A stretch of DNA of 64,000 nt, taken from positions 223,909-287,908 of the forward strand of contig DELI01000029.1 of NCBI GenBank assembly GCA_002354335.1, written 5' to 3'. The position numbers and the translations under genes were made by a program. The number at the start of each line of letters is the position of its first letter. Position 1 is the stretch's first letter. The notes beneath the pieces are model-generated. The model was not told where the DNA came from. It saw only the letters and a list, made by a program, of their open reading frames with translations, and searched no databases. The DNA is from Sphingobacterium sp. UBA2700. Lineage in GTDB: Bacteria; Bacteroidota; Bacteroidia; Sphingobacteriales; Sphingobacteriaceae. This document shows positions 38,701 to 47,243 of this stretch, piece by piece.

Positions 38701-39759
38701 TCAATTTTTATTTGAATAATGTTCGTCGTAATAGCGTTGATAATCTCCGGAAGTAACTTTCTTTAACCAATCTTTATTACTCAAATACCAGTCTATAGTT
38801 AGCGAAAGTCCCTCATCAAAACTGACGGAGGGTTTCCAACCCAGTTCATTATTTATTTTCGAAGCATCGATTGCATATCTTAAGTCGTGTCCGGGACGAT
38901 CCTTAACATAAGTAATCAGGCGTTCTGATGTGCCTTCTTCTCTTCCTAGCTTTGTATCCATCTGCTTACAAAGCTCCTTTACTAAATCAATATTTGTCCA
39001 TTCGTTAAATCCACCTATATTATACGATGAAGCATTCTTACCTTCATGAAATACAAGATCAATTGCTCTCGCATGATCAATGACGTATAACCAGTCTCGC
39101 GTATATTTTCCATCCCCATATATCGGCAGTGGTTTACTTTCCAAAATATTGCTGATACAAAGCGGAATCAATTTTTCAGGAAAATGGTTCGGACCATAGT
39201 TGTTGGAACAGTTGGTAATAACTATGGGAAGCCCATAGGTGTCATGATAAGCTCTGACGAAATGGTCAGAAGAAGCTTTCGATGCAGAATAAGGCGAATG
39301 CGGATCGTATTTAGTTTCCTCTGTGAACAGGCCTTCATCACCTAAAGCTCCGAACACTTCATCAGTGGAAATATGGTGAAATCGCTTCCCTTGGAAATCT
39401 TCCCGCCATGCCAATCGAGCCTCCTCTAATAGATTGACTGTTCCGATGACGTTGGTGTAGAGGAAAGCTAAGGGATTTGAAATCGACCGGTCTACATGCG
39501 ATTCGGCCGCTAAATGGATGATTCCGTCGGGTTGATAGAACTCGAACAATTTATGCAATCTTGCGCGATCAGTAATGTCGACCTTTTCAAAAGAGTAATT
39601 GGCAGCAGACTCAACGTCCTTTAAGTTCTCAAGATTTCCAGCATAAGTTAATTCATCGACATTTACGACCTGGTAATGAGGATATTTATTAACAAATTGC
39701 CGAACTACATGCGAGCCGATAAAACCCGCTCCTCCGGTTATAAGCACACATCGTTTCAT
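38701..39759 (-). CDS. rmlB: dTDP-glucose 4,6-dehydratase
   Basis: 352 residues. It has ITGGAGFIGSHVVRQF, IIHLAAESHVDRSI, HISTDEVFGALG, YSASKASSDHFVRAYHDTYG (Tyr-x3-Lys) and NCSNNYGPNHFPEKLIPL, typical of RmlB. It turns dTDP-glucose into the 4-keto-6-deoxy intermediate for rhamnose. First gene of the rml operon. A TATTTTTG -7-like match lies only 4 bases upstream of the ATG and is probably not used. Confidence 0.97.
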   Translation of the reverse strand: MKRCVLITGGAGFIGSHVVRQFVNKYPHYQVVNVDELTYAGNLENLKDVESAANYSFEKVDITDRARLHKLFEFYQPDGIIHLAAESHVDRSISNPLAFLYTNVIGTVNLLEEARLAWREDFQGKRFHHISTDEVFGALGDEGLFTEETKYDPHSPYSASKASSDHFVRAYHDTYGLPIVITNCSNNYGPNHFPEKLIPLCISNILESKPLPIYGDGKYTRDWLYVIDHARAIDLVFHEGKNASSYNIGGFNEWTNIDLVKELCKQMDTKLGREEGTSERLITYVKDRPGHDLRYAIDASKINNELGWKPSVSFDEGLSLTIDWYLSNKDWLKKVTSGDYQRYYDEHYSNKN

Positions 39760-40209
39760 AGTTCAAAAATACGTATTTTTCTTTATGGTAGAGGAATATC
39801 TTTCTCTGATGGTGAAAAAGATAAATTAAACGTGAAGACCTGAAGGAGCAAATCCATATATGTGTAAAAGGTTCGGAGAAATAATGCAACCATCGATACT
39901 AAACAGATGATTATCTCGACACGAATATTACGGTAATATCACAGCCTCGATGCTGTCAGGTAAACCGAAGCATCGTAATCCCTATACGATAACTGAAAAG
40001 CGACCTACTAAATCGGCTATTGAAGCACTATGTATCCGACGGATCCCAAACCACAATTCGCCACTCGACAGGGTATTTATGGATAGCTTCAGATATTGGT
40101 TTTAAGCATTTTTTTTAGGAAACGTCTTAAGTCACCTAAAAATCATTTCCGTCGATTGAAAAGTTACCGTAAGTTTCTTATCTTCAAACCCTATCAGGAA
40201 GTTTACAAT
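39760..40209. other. Divergent intergenic region between rmlB and 40210
   Basis: 450 bases between divergently transcribed genes. No RNA, repeat or convincing promoter pair was recognised. A reading frame from 40096 continuous with the next gene adds only a basic, atypical extension. Confidence 0.4.
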
Positions 40210-41673
40210 ATGAAGAATTTCACAAAACTTTTAATCATTATCCTGGCGACAGGCTACGGCTGTATGAGGAAAGATCTATATCAGGAAAAAGATAGCTCAG
40301 TTTCTCTTCCGCCAGATACGGTTGAAACTAGTCTAGCACAATTTCTTTATCCTTTCGAATCAGAAATCCAGGGCGCAGAGGCCGAAATCTCTATTGAACT
40401 CAAAGAAACTCTATCTGGTGATGTAACATCAATTGTCACTAGCATCCCACCACTTAAGTATAATAAGTCCCTACTTTTCATGCTCACACAGGATGATTGT
40501 AAACATTCCGCATTTTGTCGCACCTGGGCAGCGATTAACGGGAAACCAATAACGCCACACAACCCTGTTGGCAAAAGCTACTATTATGATTACGAGCATC
40601 TTGAGATGGGAGATCTTCCACCCGCAGTATACAGCTTGGGAAAAACACTAGGGAGTACCGACGGGCATGGAAACGAGGTACGATTTCATTTCACTACGAC
40701 CATCTCTCCTCAATGGCCTTTCATGAATGCTGGAACTAACGTGAACACAGGTTTTCAAGAAAATTTTTATCGATTTTTTATGAAGGCGGGTCTGCGATGG
40801 GCAAATGTGAAAGAAATGGTGAACTTTGGAACAGGTGTGGCTTTACACGATCTCATGAGTGGAAATTTAGCTCAAGTAGATTCTATTTCCAAACATTTAC
40901 AGCTGGCACAAGAAATTAGCAGCAAAGAACTGCGTGGCAGGCGAGTTAAGCTCTTAGTAGAACCACATGGGGACAAACGATATATAGAAGCAGGCTTTAC
41001 CGACTTGGATATCCAAACCATGGCGGTGCAGTCCGGCGCATCTCCTTTCATTCCTGCGATGGCAAACAACTCAATGGTTAAAGTACCCATGTTAAGACAA
41101 TTCTTGCTATCAGGAGATGACATAAAAATTTTAGTAAAAAAGCAAAGTTCGGTATCCATTGACCGACGAGAAGCTGTTTATGTAGCAGTACATGAAACCG
41201 ATAACAGCTATATAGAGTCTATGTTATGGTTGAATGACACTTTCGGAAAAGATGGTTCCGATTCGCTTTGGTTTCCCTCACAGGAAGAGCTATTTGAATA
41301 TAATTATAACCGAAAACATTGCGTAGTGATTCCTTCAATCGAAAATAACACCCTTAGAGTCAAAGTTAAATTTCCAGCAAAACAAAATTTCTACTACCCT
41401 TCTATTACCCTAAACATCAAGGGCATTGAGTTTAGCCAGGTGAAATCCGTCTCTTCCAATAATGTGGTAACGGGTTTGTCTTTTGGTCCCCACGAGCAGG
41501 GGATATCTGTAAACATCGATTGCCGAAAGTACCTTTTCCAACAAGCGTCTTTTTATGTTTCCAAATATCTCATCAGTAGAAAGGACGCCGATTTAATAGA
41601 TGCACGGTATTTTTTGAGCATGTTGAAAGACAGCGAAGAAAAGACAGAACTACAATCTCAGCTTCATAAGTAG
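40210..41673 (+). CDS. Lipoprotein, possible NodB-like carbohydrate esterase
   Basis: 487 residues from the ATG at 40210, which starts a lipoprotein signal (MKNFTKLLIIILATGYGC). An ATG at 40096 gives no signal peptide at the N-terminus. The segment SLLFMLTQDDCKHSAFCRTWAAING near residue 90 recalls the Asp-Asp metal motif of NodB-fold polysaccharide deacetylases. EVRFHF and LLVEPHGDKRYIEAG may supply further metal or catalytic residues. It lies beside dTDP-rhamnose genes. A role in deacetylating or trimming surface glycan is only inferred. Confidence 0.6.
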   Translation: MKNFTKLLIIILATGYGCMRKDLYQEKDSSVSLPPDTVETSLAQFLYPFESEIQGAEAEISIELKETLSGDVTSIVTSIPPLKYNKSLLFMLTQDDCKHSAFCRTWAAINGKPITPHNPVGKSYYYDYEHLEMGDLPPAVYSLGKTLGSTDGHGNEVRFHFTTTISPQWPFMNAGTNVNTGFQENFYRFFMKAGLRWANVKEMVNFGTGVALHDLMSGNLAQVDSISKHLQLAQEISSKELRGRRVKLLVEPHGDKRYIEAGFTDLDIQTMAVQSGASPFIPAMANNSMVKVPMLRQFLLSGDDIKILVKKQSSVSIDRREAVYVAVHETDNSYIESMLWLNDTFGKDGSDSLWFPSQEELFEYNYNRKHCVVIPSIENNTLRVKVKFPAKQNFYYPSITLNIKGIEFSQVKSVSSNNVVTGLSFGPHEQGISVNIDCRKYLFQQASFYVSKYLISRKDADLIDARYFLSMLKDSEEKTELQSQLHK

Positions 41674-41925
41674 TGCAATAATATATTTCTTCACATGAAG
41701 GTAACTACCCTCTCTCGAGAGCACGTGCCCAAACACAATAATCACGTCGACAATAGAGCCGAGGATTTGTGCACAACGTTAACGGATCAGAACAGAAAGA
41801 AATTAAATTAAGCTGGTACCAAATAGGTTGGAAGGCATATCCGCACTTTTGTTAAGGCCTACTAGAGCTTAAAAACCCAATAGCCTGAGATTATACCGCT
41901 ACCCTTGTAAACTATTTAACGATCC

Positions 41926-42711
41926 TTAAGCAATTTTTTTTTCCTGTACAGCCTCAAACATGCTTGCATTCTTTATAGGACAATCGCGTAGCAATTCACG
42001 CACATCATACTTGGTTACTACGCCCTTAAGAGCATCTAAGTGCCTAGTATGGTGCATATCAGTGCCTACAAAGTCATACATACCTGCACGGATTAAGGTT
42101 AACGCAGCAGTTTTTACATGCTCACCGTAGTATTTACTGATAGAAAGTAAATTCAGCTGTAGCATACAGCCTGCATTCTTAATCTCCTCAAATATCTTGA
42201 AATTATTGTGGTAGTAATTATATCTTTCAGGATGTGCCAATATCGGTTGGAGTCCACGCTCCAATAAGTTCTTAATAATAATGAATAAGCTTTTCGATTC
42301 CGACAGATATGACATTTCTATCAACACGTATTTATTCGGCATCAGACACAGCTGATCGTTTTCGATGATCGAATCCAATTGATCATCAATCATATACTCA
42401 GCGCTATACTTTAATTCAAAATCAATATTATTATTCGTCAAAGCGGATGTTAAGGACTGATGCGCAGCCTGAATTGTTTCAGGCGTGTTGTTATGAACAC
42501 CAAACATGACGTGTGGTGTAGATACCGATTTATGGATCCCTAAATCTTTTAACCCTTTGATCAACTCCATAGACTCCTCGACATCCGGACTTCCATCGTC
42601 TATCCCAGGTAATAAATGATTGTGGATATCCCAAGTAATCCAAGAAAGCTTATTCAGATACGTTTTTTCGTTTTTCGTTTTTCCTCCGAATAGATTATTC
42701 CAAAATCCCAT
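41926..42711 (-). CDS. CpsB/YwqE-type PHP tyrosine phosphatase
   Basis: 261 residues of the PHP metal-dependent phosphatase family. It has WDIHNHLLPGIDDGSPDVEES (HxH motif), VSTPHVMFGVHNNTPE, ILAHPERYNYY and VGTDMHHTRHLD. In Firmicutes such enzymes dephosphorylate BY-kinases, so the Wzc-like protein at 14738 is the likely partner. It lies about 25 kb from that gene rather than next to it. Confidence 0.92.
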   Translation of the reverse strand: MGFWNNLFGGKTKNEKTYLNKLSWITWDIHNHLLPGIDDGSPDVEESMELIKGLKDLGIHKSVSTPHVMFGVHNNTPETIQAAHQSLTSALTNNNIDFELKYSAEYMIDDQLDSIIENDQLCLMPNKYVLIEMSYLSESKSLFIIIKNLLERGLQPILAHPERYNYYHNNFKIFEEIKNAGCMLQLNLLSISKYYGEHVKTAALTLIRAGMYDFVGTDMHHTRHLDALKGVVTKYDVRELLRDCPIKNASMFEAVQEKKIA

Positions 42712-42835
42712 AGCGTATAATTAAGGTATTTATCGAGTAAACAGGTAGACTGGATAAAGTGAAACCATTGTAAATTTAATTTTTAATTCTTATTTATAGA
42801 ATACGACGACTGTAAAATAAACGCTACAGTAAATA

Positions 42836-43825
42836 TTAAATTAAGAGAGAATTTCCTTTTTCCAATGATTCGTAAACCTGTTTAACATCTTGCGAACGAT
42901 TTCTGTCGAGAATTAACACGGCATCCTCTGTATTGATCAACATGCAGTTCGATAAACCCACAAAGACCGTATGCTTATTTGTACCCACAACAATGTTGCC
43001 ATTCTCGTCTACCGGATGCCCCTTTTCCTTAAGATAAGAAAACAAGGAGTCGAACGCTCCCATATCTGACCAACGAAACTTCGCAGGAACGACTTTTATC
43101 AGGTCGCTACGTTCAAGAACAGCATAGTCGATACTCTTGGATGGGATCAGCAAAGAGTGTTCTTCATCCAGAACTAAGTTTCGCGCATATTCAAAAGCCG
43201 TTTCAGCAGCAGAATATAGCTTAGGCTCGAAACGCATCAACTCTTCTAAGAAAACACCTGCTTTAAAGCAGAATATTCCGGAGTTCCACAGAAAGGATCC
43301 TTTTTTCAGGAAATCACGTGCAGTTTCTTCATTGGGTTTTTCGCGGAATGACAACACGGTGTTGCCTTCATGTTCGATATAACCATAACCTGTTTCAGGG
43401 CGTGTCGGGATAATTCCAAAAGTGGCAATATATCCTTCCTGAGCAAACACAATACCCTGGTTGATTGCCTGTTGATAATCTTCTTCTCCTTCTATGAGGT
43501 GGTCGGATGGTGTAACAATCAATATGTCATCTGGATCGGCATGAAATGCAGCAAAAGCAATGGCCGCAGCCGTATTCCTTGGTGCCGCTTCAGCGATGAT
43601 ATCACTATTGAACTTACTCAAGTAAGGTTCTGCAAGATCTTTATTCTGAATAGAACCAACCAATGTAACTTTCGAAACCAAGGGTTGATTCCGTTCGACG
43701 GTTAATTCAAAAAGCGTTTTACCGCCAAAAATAGGAAGGTACTGCTTGGGTTTTGCTTTTCTGGAAAGCGGCCATAACCTTGACCCAACGCCACCAGACA
43801 ATACCACATTTATTATTTTACTCAT
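42836..43825 (-). CDS. manC: Mannose-1-phosphate guanylyltransferase
   Basis: 329 residues from the ATG at 43825, 2 bases after the exonuclease stop. Upstream in-frame sequence to 43945 is antisense-like and unsupported. It has NVVLSGGVGSRLWPLSRK with the GTP-binding loop, KPKQYLPIFGGKTLFE, VTPSDHLIEGEEDY, YGYIEHEG, FREKPNEETA, FLWNSGIFCFKA and FRWSDMGAFDSL. There is no C-terminal isomerase domain, so it is the monofunctional form. It makes GDP-mannose. Confidence 0.94.
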   Translation of the reverse strand: MSKIINVVLSGGVGSRLWPLSRKAKPKQYLPIFGGKTLFELTVERNQPLVSKVTLVGSIQNKDLAEPYLSKFNSDIIAEAAPRNTAAAIAFAAFHADPDDILIVTPSDHLIEGEEDYQQAINQGIVFAQEGYIATFGIIPTRPETGYGYIEHEGNTVLSFREKPNEETARDFLKKGSFLWNSGIFCFKAGVFLEELMRFEPKLYSAAETAFEYARNLVLDEEHSLLIPSKSIDYAVLERSDLIKVVPAKFRWSDMGAFDSLFSYLKEKGHPVDENGNIVVGTNKHTVFVGLSNCMLINTEDAVLILDRNRSQDVKQVYESLEKGNSLLI

Positions 43826-43827
43826 GA

Positions 43828-44352
43828 TTAACCGATTTTTAACTTGTTTTTTACTTGATCTTTCTTCAGATAGAGCTCCGCTGTAGCCCGCGCATCTGAT
43901 AATGCATCGTGGTGTTGCAGCGATACCCCCATGATTTCGCAACAAATACTCAGTTTTGTTCTTTCAAAACCTAGCGAACGATATATTTTACTGGTACACT
44001 CCCACATGTGCGGAAGCGCTAATTCCTTGTATGACAAATTATAGAACCCCATGGTCTCCTTCAGCACCGAGCGATCTAACAACTCATCGTGCGCGACCAT
44101 TGCCTGTCCTAGTATTAAACCTTTGATCTGGGGAAAAAGTTCAATAAAAGTTGGCGCATTTTCGGTATGTTTTGACTTAATGCCATGTATTCTGGAAGTT
44201 TGCCACATATATTTATTTTCCGGGGGTCTCACCAAACTATAAAATTCATTAGTAATAACCCCATCGACGACATTGACGATGCCCACTGCACAAACGCTAC
44301 TATATTTCGACGTTGCTAATTCAAAATCTATACTTGTAAATGTATTTGACAT
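43828..44352 (-). CDS. DEDDh 3'-5' exonuclease (DnaQ-like)
   Basis: 174 residues with the exonuclease pattern: SIDFELATSKYSSVCAVGIV (acidic Asp-x-Glu), ILGQAMVAHDELLDRSVL, and HHDALSDARATAEL as the His-x4-Asp motif. It may act in DNA repair or as a proofreading-like subunit. It lies between rarA upstream and manC downstream. Confidence 0.88.
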   Translation of the reverse strand: MSNTFTSIDFELATSKYSSVCAVGIVNVVDGVITNEFYSLVRPPENKYMWQTSRIHGIKSKHTENAPTFIELFPQIKGLILGQAMVAHDELLDRSVLKETMGFYNLSYKELALPHMWECTSKIYRSLGFERTKLSICCEIMGVSLQHHDALSDARATAELYLKKDQVKNKLKIG

Positions 44353-44377
44353 ATTCGTCTATTAAACGCCCTTTAAT

Positions 44378-45658
44378 TTAATACCCATATTTTCCTTTCC
44401 AACGTTCCTTCAAGGACTGTCGCATCTTCTCTTCCGCTGCATTTTTTCCCGGCTCATAAAGTTTAACCCCTCGCAGCTGATCAGGCATATATTCTTGATC
44501 AACAAAGTTCCCTGAAAAGGCGTGAGCATACTTATAGTCAGTGCCATAATCCAACTCTTTCATCAATTTTGTTGGTGCATTTCTCAAATGCAGGGGGATG
44601 GACAGATTCCCGGTCTGTTTCACCATGGCTTGCGCTTTGTTGATCGCTTCATAAGCTGCATTGCTTTTCGCAGAACTCGCCAAATAGGTTACGGTTTGCG
44701 AAAGAATGATCCTGGACTCCGGCCAGCCAATAACGTTAACGGCTTGAAAGCAGTTATTCGCTAAAAGCAAGGCGTTCGGATTCGCATTCCCGATATCCTC
44801 CGACGCTAAGATTAATAGGCGTCGAGCAATAAATTTAGGATCTTCCCCTCCTTCAATCATGCGCGCTAACCAATAGACCGCAGCATTGGGATCCGAGCCC
44901 CGAATAGATTTTATAAACGCCGAAATGATATCATAATGCTGCTCACCGGACTTGTCATAACGGATTCTGTTCTGTTGCACATGTCGGGCAACGAACTGGT
45001 TAGTGATGGCTTGTTGCGAATGTATCGCGGCCTGGCCCACTAATTCTAAGATGTTCAATAACTTTCTGGCGTCGCCGCCCGAGAGCTGCAGCAATGCTTC
45101 GTACTCTTCAATTTTAATGTGCTCAGCCTTGAGATACTCATCTTCCGCAAGCGCCTTATCAACGATGTGCACCAGATCTTCTTTGGTCAATTCTTCCAGC
45201 ACATAGACCTGGCATCGAGAAAGTAAAGCCGAGATCACCTCGAAGGACGGGTTTTCCGTCGTGGCACCAATCAGTGTGACGGTCCCTCGCTCCACGGCTC
45301 CCAAAAGAGAATCTTGCTGTGACTTAGAGAATCGATGAATTTCATCAATGAAAAGAATCGGCTGCTCCTGATTGAACTGCTTAAGCTGTTCGGCTTTTTC
45401 TATAACCTCTCGAACTTCTTTTACGCCCGATTGAATGGCGCTAAGGCTATAAAACGGTCGTGCCAATGCTTTTGCGACTAGCAGAGCCAAGGTTGTCTTT
45501 CCGACGCCGGGAGGACCCCAAAAAATCATCGACGGAACGACCTGTTGCTCAATCGCATTTCTTAAAACGGCCCCTTCGCCTATAATATGCTTTTGCCCCA
45601 CATAATCTTCAATAGATTTAGGGCGCATACGCTCGGCCAATGGTATCCTTGTTGTCAT
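44378..45658 (-). CDS. rarA: Replication-associated recombination protein A
   Basis: 426 residues, an AAA+ ATPase of the RarA/MgsA/WRNIP1 family. It has MIFWGPPGVGKTTLALLVAK (Walker A), ILFIDEIHRFSKSQQDSLL (Walker B), IGATTENPSFEV and LSRCQVYVLEEL. The C-terminal tetramerisation region contains IRGSDPNAAVYWLARMIEGGED and SEDIGNANPNAL. The ATG at 45658 is preferred over a start at 45667, because a -7-like TAGTTTTG (45672-45665) would lie over the latter. With ATTG 20 bases further upstream this could be a nearly leaderless promoter. Confidence 0.95.
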   Translation of the reverse strand: MTTRIPLAERMRPKSIEDYVGQKHIIGEGAVLRNAIEQQVVPSMIFWGPPGVGKTTLALLVAKALARPFYSLSAIQSGVKEVREVIEKAEQLKQFNQEQPILFIDEIHRFSKSQQDSLLGAVERGTVTLIGATTENPSFEVISALLSRCQVYVLEELTKEDLVHIVDKALAEDEYLKAEHIKIEEYEALLQLSGGDARKLLNILELVGQAAIHSQQAITNQFVARHVQQNRIRYDKSGEQHYDIISAFIKSIRGSDPNAAVYWLARMIEGGEDPKFIARRLLILASEDIGNANPNALLLANNCFQAVNVIGWPESRIILSQTVTYLASSAKSNAAYEAINKAQAMVKQTGNLSIPLHLRNAPTKLMKELDYGTDYKYAHAFSGNFVDQEYMPDQLRGVKLYEPGKNAAEEKMRQSLKERWKGKYGY

Positions 45659-45664
45659 AGACAA

Positions 45665-45696
45665 CAAAACTATCGAATTTTGCTGGGAAAGGCAAT
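45665..45696 (-). promoter_or_regulatory. Candidate promoter of rarA
   Basis: ATTG (45696-45693), 20-base spacer and TAGTTTTG (45672-45665) on the minus strand. It implies transcription starting at or a few bases from the ATG at 45658. Confidence 0.4.
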
Positions 45697-45806
45697 GTTT
45701 ACTAATCGCTCAATCCTATACAGGCCAAAATGTGGCTAAACTTTTACCATAAATATAGAAGCTACCATTATATTTACGAATCTGACCTTTAATTACCAGT
45801 TCAAAT

Positions 45807-45836
45807 TATGAAATCTAAATAGAATTGATAATTTTG
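45807..45836 (+). promoter_or_regulatory. Candidate promoter of the 45855 gene
   Basis: A TAATTTTG -7 element (45829-45836) with an imperfect TATG (45807-45810) 18 bases upstream. The leader would be about 12 bases. Confidence 0.4.
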
Positions 45837-45854
45837 AAAAAAGCGATTTAAAAG

Positions 45855-46946
45855 ATGTTTAACAAAGTGCGTGTGCTATTGGTCTTAGGGCTAATAATTT
45901 CGATGAGCGGGCTGAAAGCTCAAAGTGATAGTGAGGTATTGGATCCTGCGGGCTTTGTTACAAAGTACAACCCCGAGTTCAAAGGCGTTGGTCCTGAGGT
46001 GTATGTGTTACCTGCCCCAAGAACCAAAGAAGAAGTGTTAGTGGACTCTTATCAGGAGAAAAAGAGTTTTTATGATTCGATTGCCCGGGAGCTGGACTAC
46101 CAAAATCTGGTGGAGGAGTTTCAACTAACTTCCAATGCGTCCTATATCAAGCAACAATTCTCCCCCTATCCCAGCAGCCCTGAAAAATGGACTGAGCTTA
46201 TCAATTCTTTAAAGAACAACAATACGCGTCTTGCCGTTGGCTTAACGAATCAATATGCGCTAGAAGCCATCAAGCAAAAAGACATAAAAAAAGCGATAAG
46301 CTTGTTGGGCGACGCGTTAGCTCTAGTTCAGCATACCGAGTTGCGTGACGAGGCGAGCGTTGTTCAGTTTAATCTTTCAAATGCGCATTTATATCAGGGC
46401 AGCTACGCTGATGCTGATGCGCTGCAAGAGCGATATCTACAACAGGCAGTCAACAACAAAAGTAATGTCGATCAAGCGAATTCACTCGTTCGTGTAGCGT
46501 TGATCCGTGCATACCAAAAGGAATATAGGGCGGCCGAGAACAGCATTATACGTCGCGCCATTCCGCTTTACAATAAGAGCAAGGATCCGCAAGGCAAAAC
46601 AAAAGCTTGGATTCAACTAGCAAAAATATATCAGATCCAGAATAAGCATACCGAGGCGCAATGGTTCTTGATTCAGGCGCGCGAGCTTGCGAAAGCCCGT
46701 AATTTTAAAATGGACCTGCCGGAGATTGAGTATATGCTCGGCTATTCGAAATTCATACAACAGAACTATAGTGTAGCAAAATCAGAGCTAGAGCATGCGA
46801 AAATGCTTGCTGAACAAGAAAATAACAAAGTATTGCAGCTGGCTATTCATGATAAACTGGGGGAGATTGATTTGATTATGGGGAATTATGAGGATGCTGC
46901 AGAGCATCTATTTCAATATTGGAAACTGCGCAGAGAACTATTTTAA
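45855..46946 (+). CDS. Secreted TPR-like protein of unknown function
   Basis: 363 residues with a Sec signal peptide ending at LKAQ (about residue 23). The body is helical with TPR-like pairs between about residues 115 and 355 (AIKQKDIKKAISLLGDAL, AYQKEYRAAENSI, YQIQNKHTEAQWFLIQA, GYSKFIQQNYSVAKSEL, IDLIMGNYEDAAEHLFQYW). It probably acts as a protein-protein interaction scaffold in the periplasm. No specific family was recognised. Confidence 0.75.
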   Translation: MFNKVRVLLVLGLIISMSGLKAQSDSEVLDPAGFVTKYNPEFKGVGPEVYVLPAPRTKEEVLVDSYQEKKSFYDSIARELDYQNLVEEFQLTSNASYIKQQFSPYPSSPEKWTELINSLKNNNTRLAVGLTNQYALEAIKQKDIKKAISLLGDALALVQHTELRDEASVVQFNLSNAHLYQGSYADADALQERYLQQAVNNKSNVDQANSLVRVALIRAYQKEYRAAENSIIRRAIPLYNKSKDPQGKTKAWIQLAKIYQIQNKHTEAQWFLIQARELAKARNFKMDLPEIEYMLGYSKFIQQNYSVAKSELEHAKMLAEQENNKVLQLAIHDKLGEIDLIMGNYEDAAEHLFQYWKLRRELF

Positions 46947-47243
46947 GAACTAACCATATATTTTTTTCTGAAAAGGGGCTATTTTCAAAGGATTGGAATA
47001 AGCCACCCTTACTAATATTCCTCAACAAAAAGAAAGATATTTCAGTTTTCAGAGGCCATAGTCAACCTATTAGTCTTAAAAAGTGTTAACAAGCCATATA
47101 ATGGGTCGATATTTGATAAGTGAAATGATATTTTTACGTTGACTCGTCAAACTTTGAATTGAAATTTAACTAAATTTATAGCTATAATCGTTCACGAAGC
47201 GATTTAGCGGAAGGTGCTATTTATAAAGGCACTAATTTATAAA
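46947..47243. other. Intergenic region upstream of prc
   Basis: About 300 AT-rich bases without a recognised gene. A TTTG (47153-47156) lies upstream of a TAAATTTA sequence but the spacing (14) is too short for a convincing promoter. Confidence 0.4.

Noticed and set aside
39764..39771. Promoter -7 element for rmlB
   Set aside because: It lies 4 bases from the ATG, so transcription would begin inside the gene, and there is no -33 match.
40096..40209. Upstream extension of the lipoprotein gene to an earlier ATG
   Set aside because: It would put 38 basic residues before the lipoprotein signal peptide; the ATG at 40210 gives a clean signal.
41674..41925. Palindromic CTCTCTCGAGAG region as an operator
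   Set aside because: Short and isolated; no second copy or promoter link was seen.
43826..43945. N-terminal extension of manC
   Set aside because: It overlaps the exonuclease gene antisense-free in another frame and precedes the conserved start motif; the ATG at 43825 lies 2 bases after the exonuclease stop.
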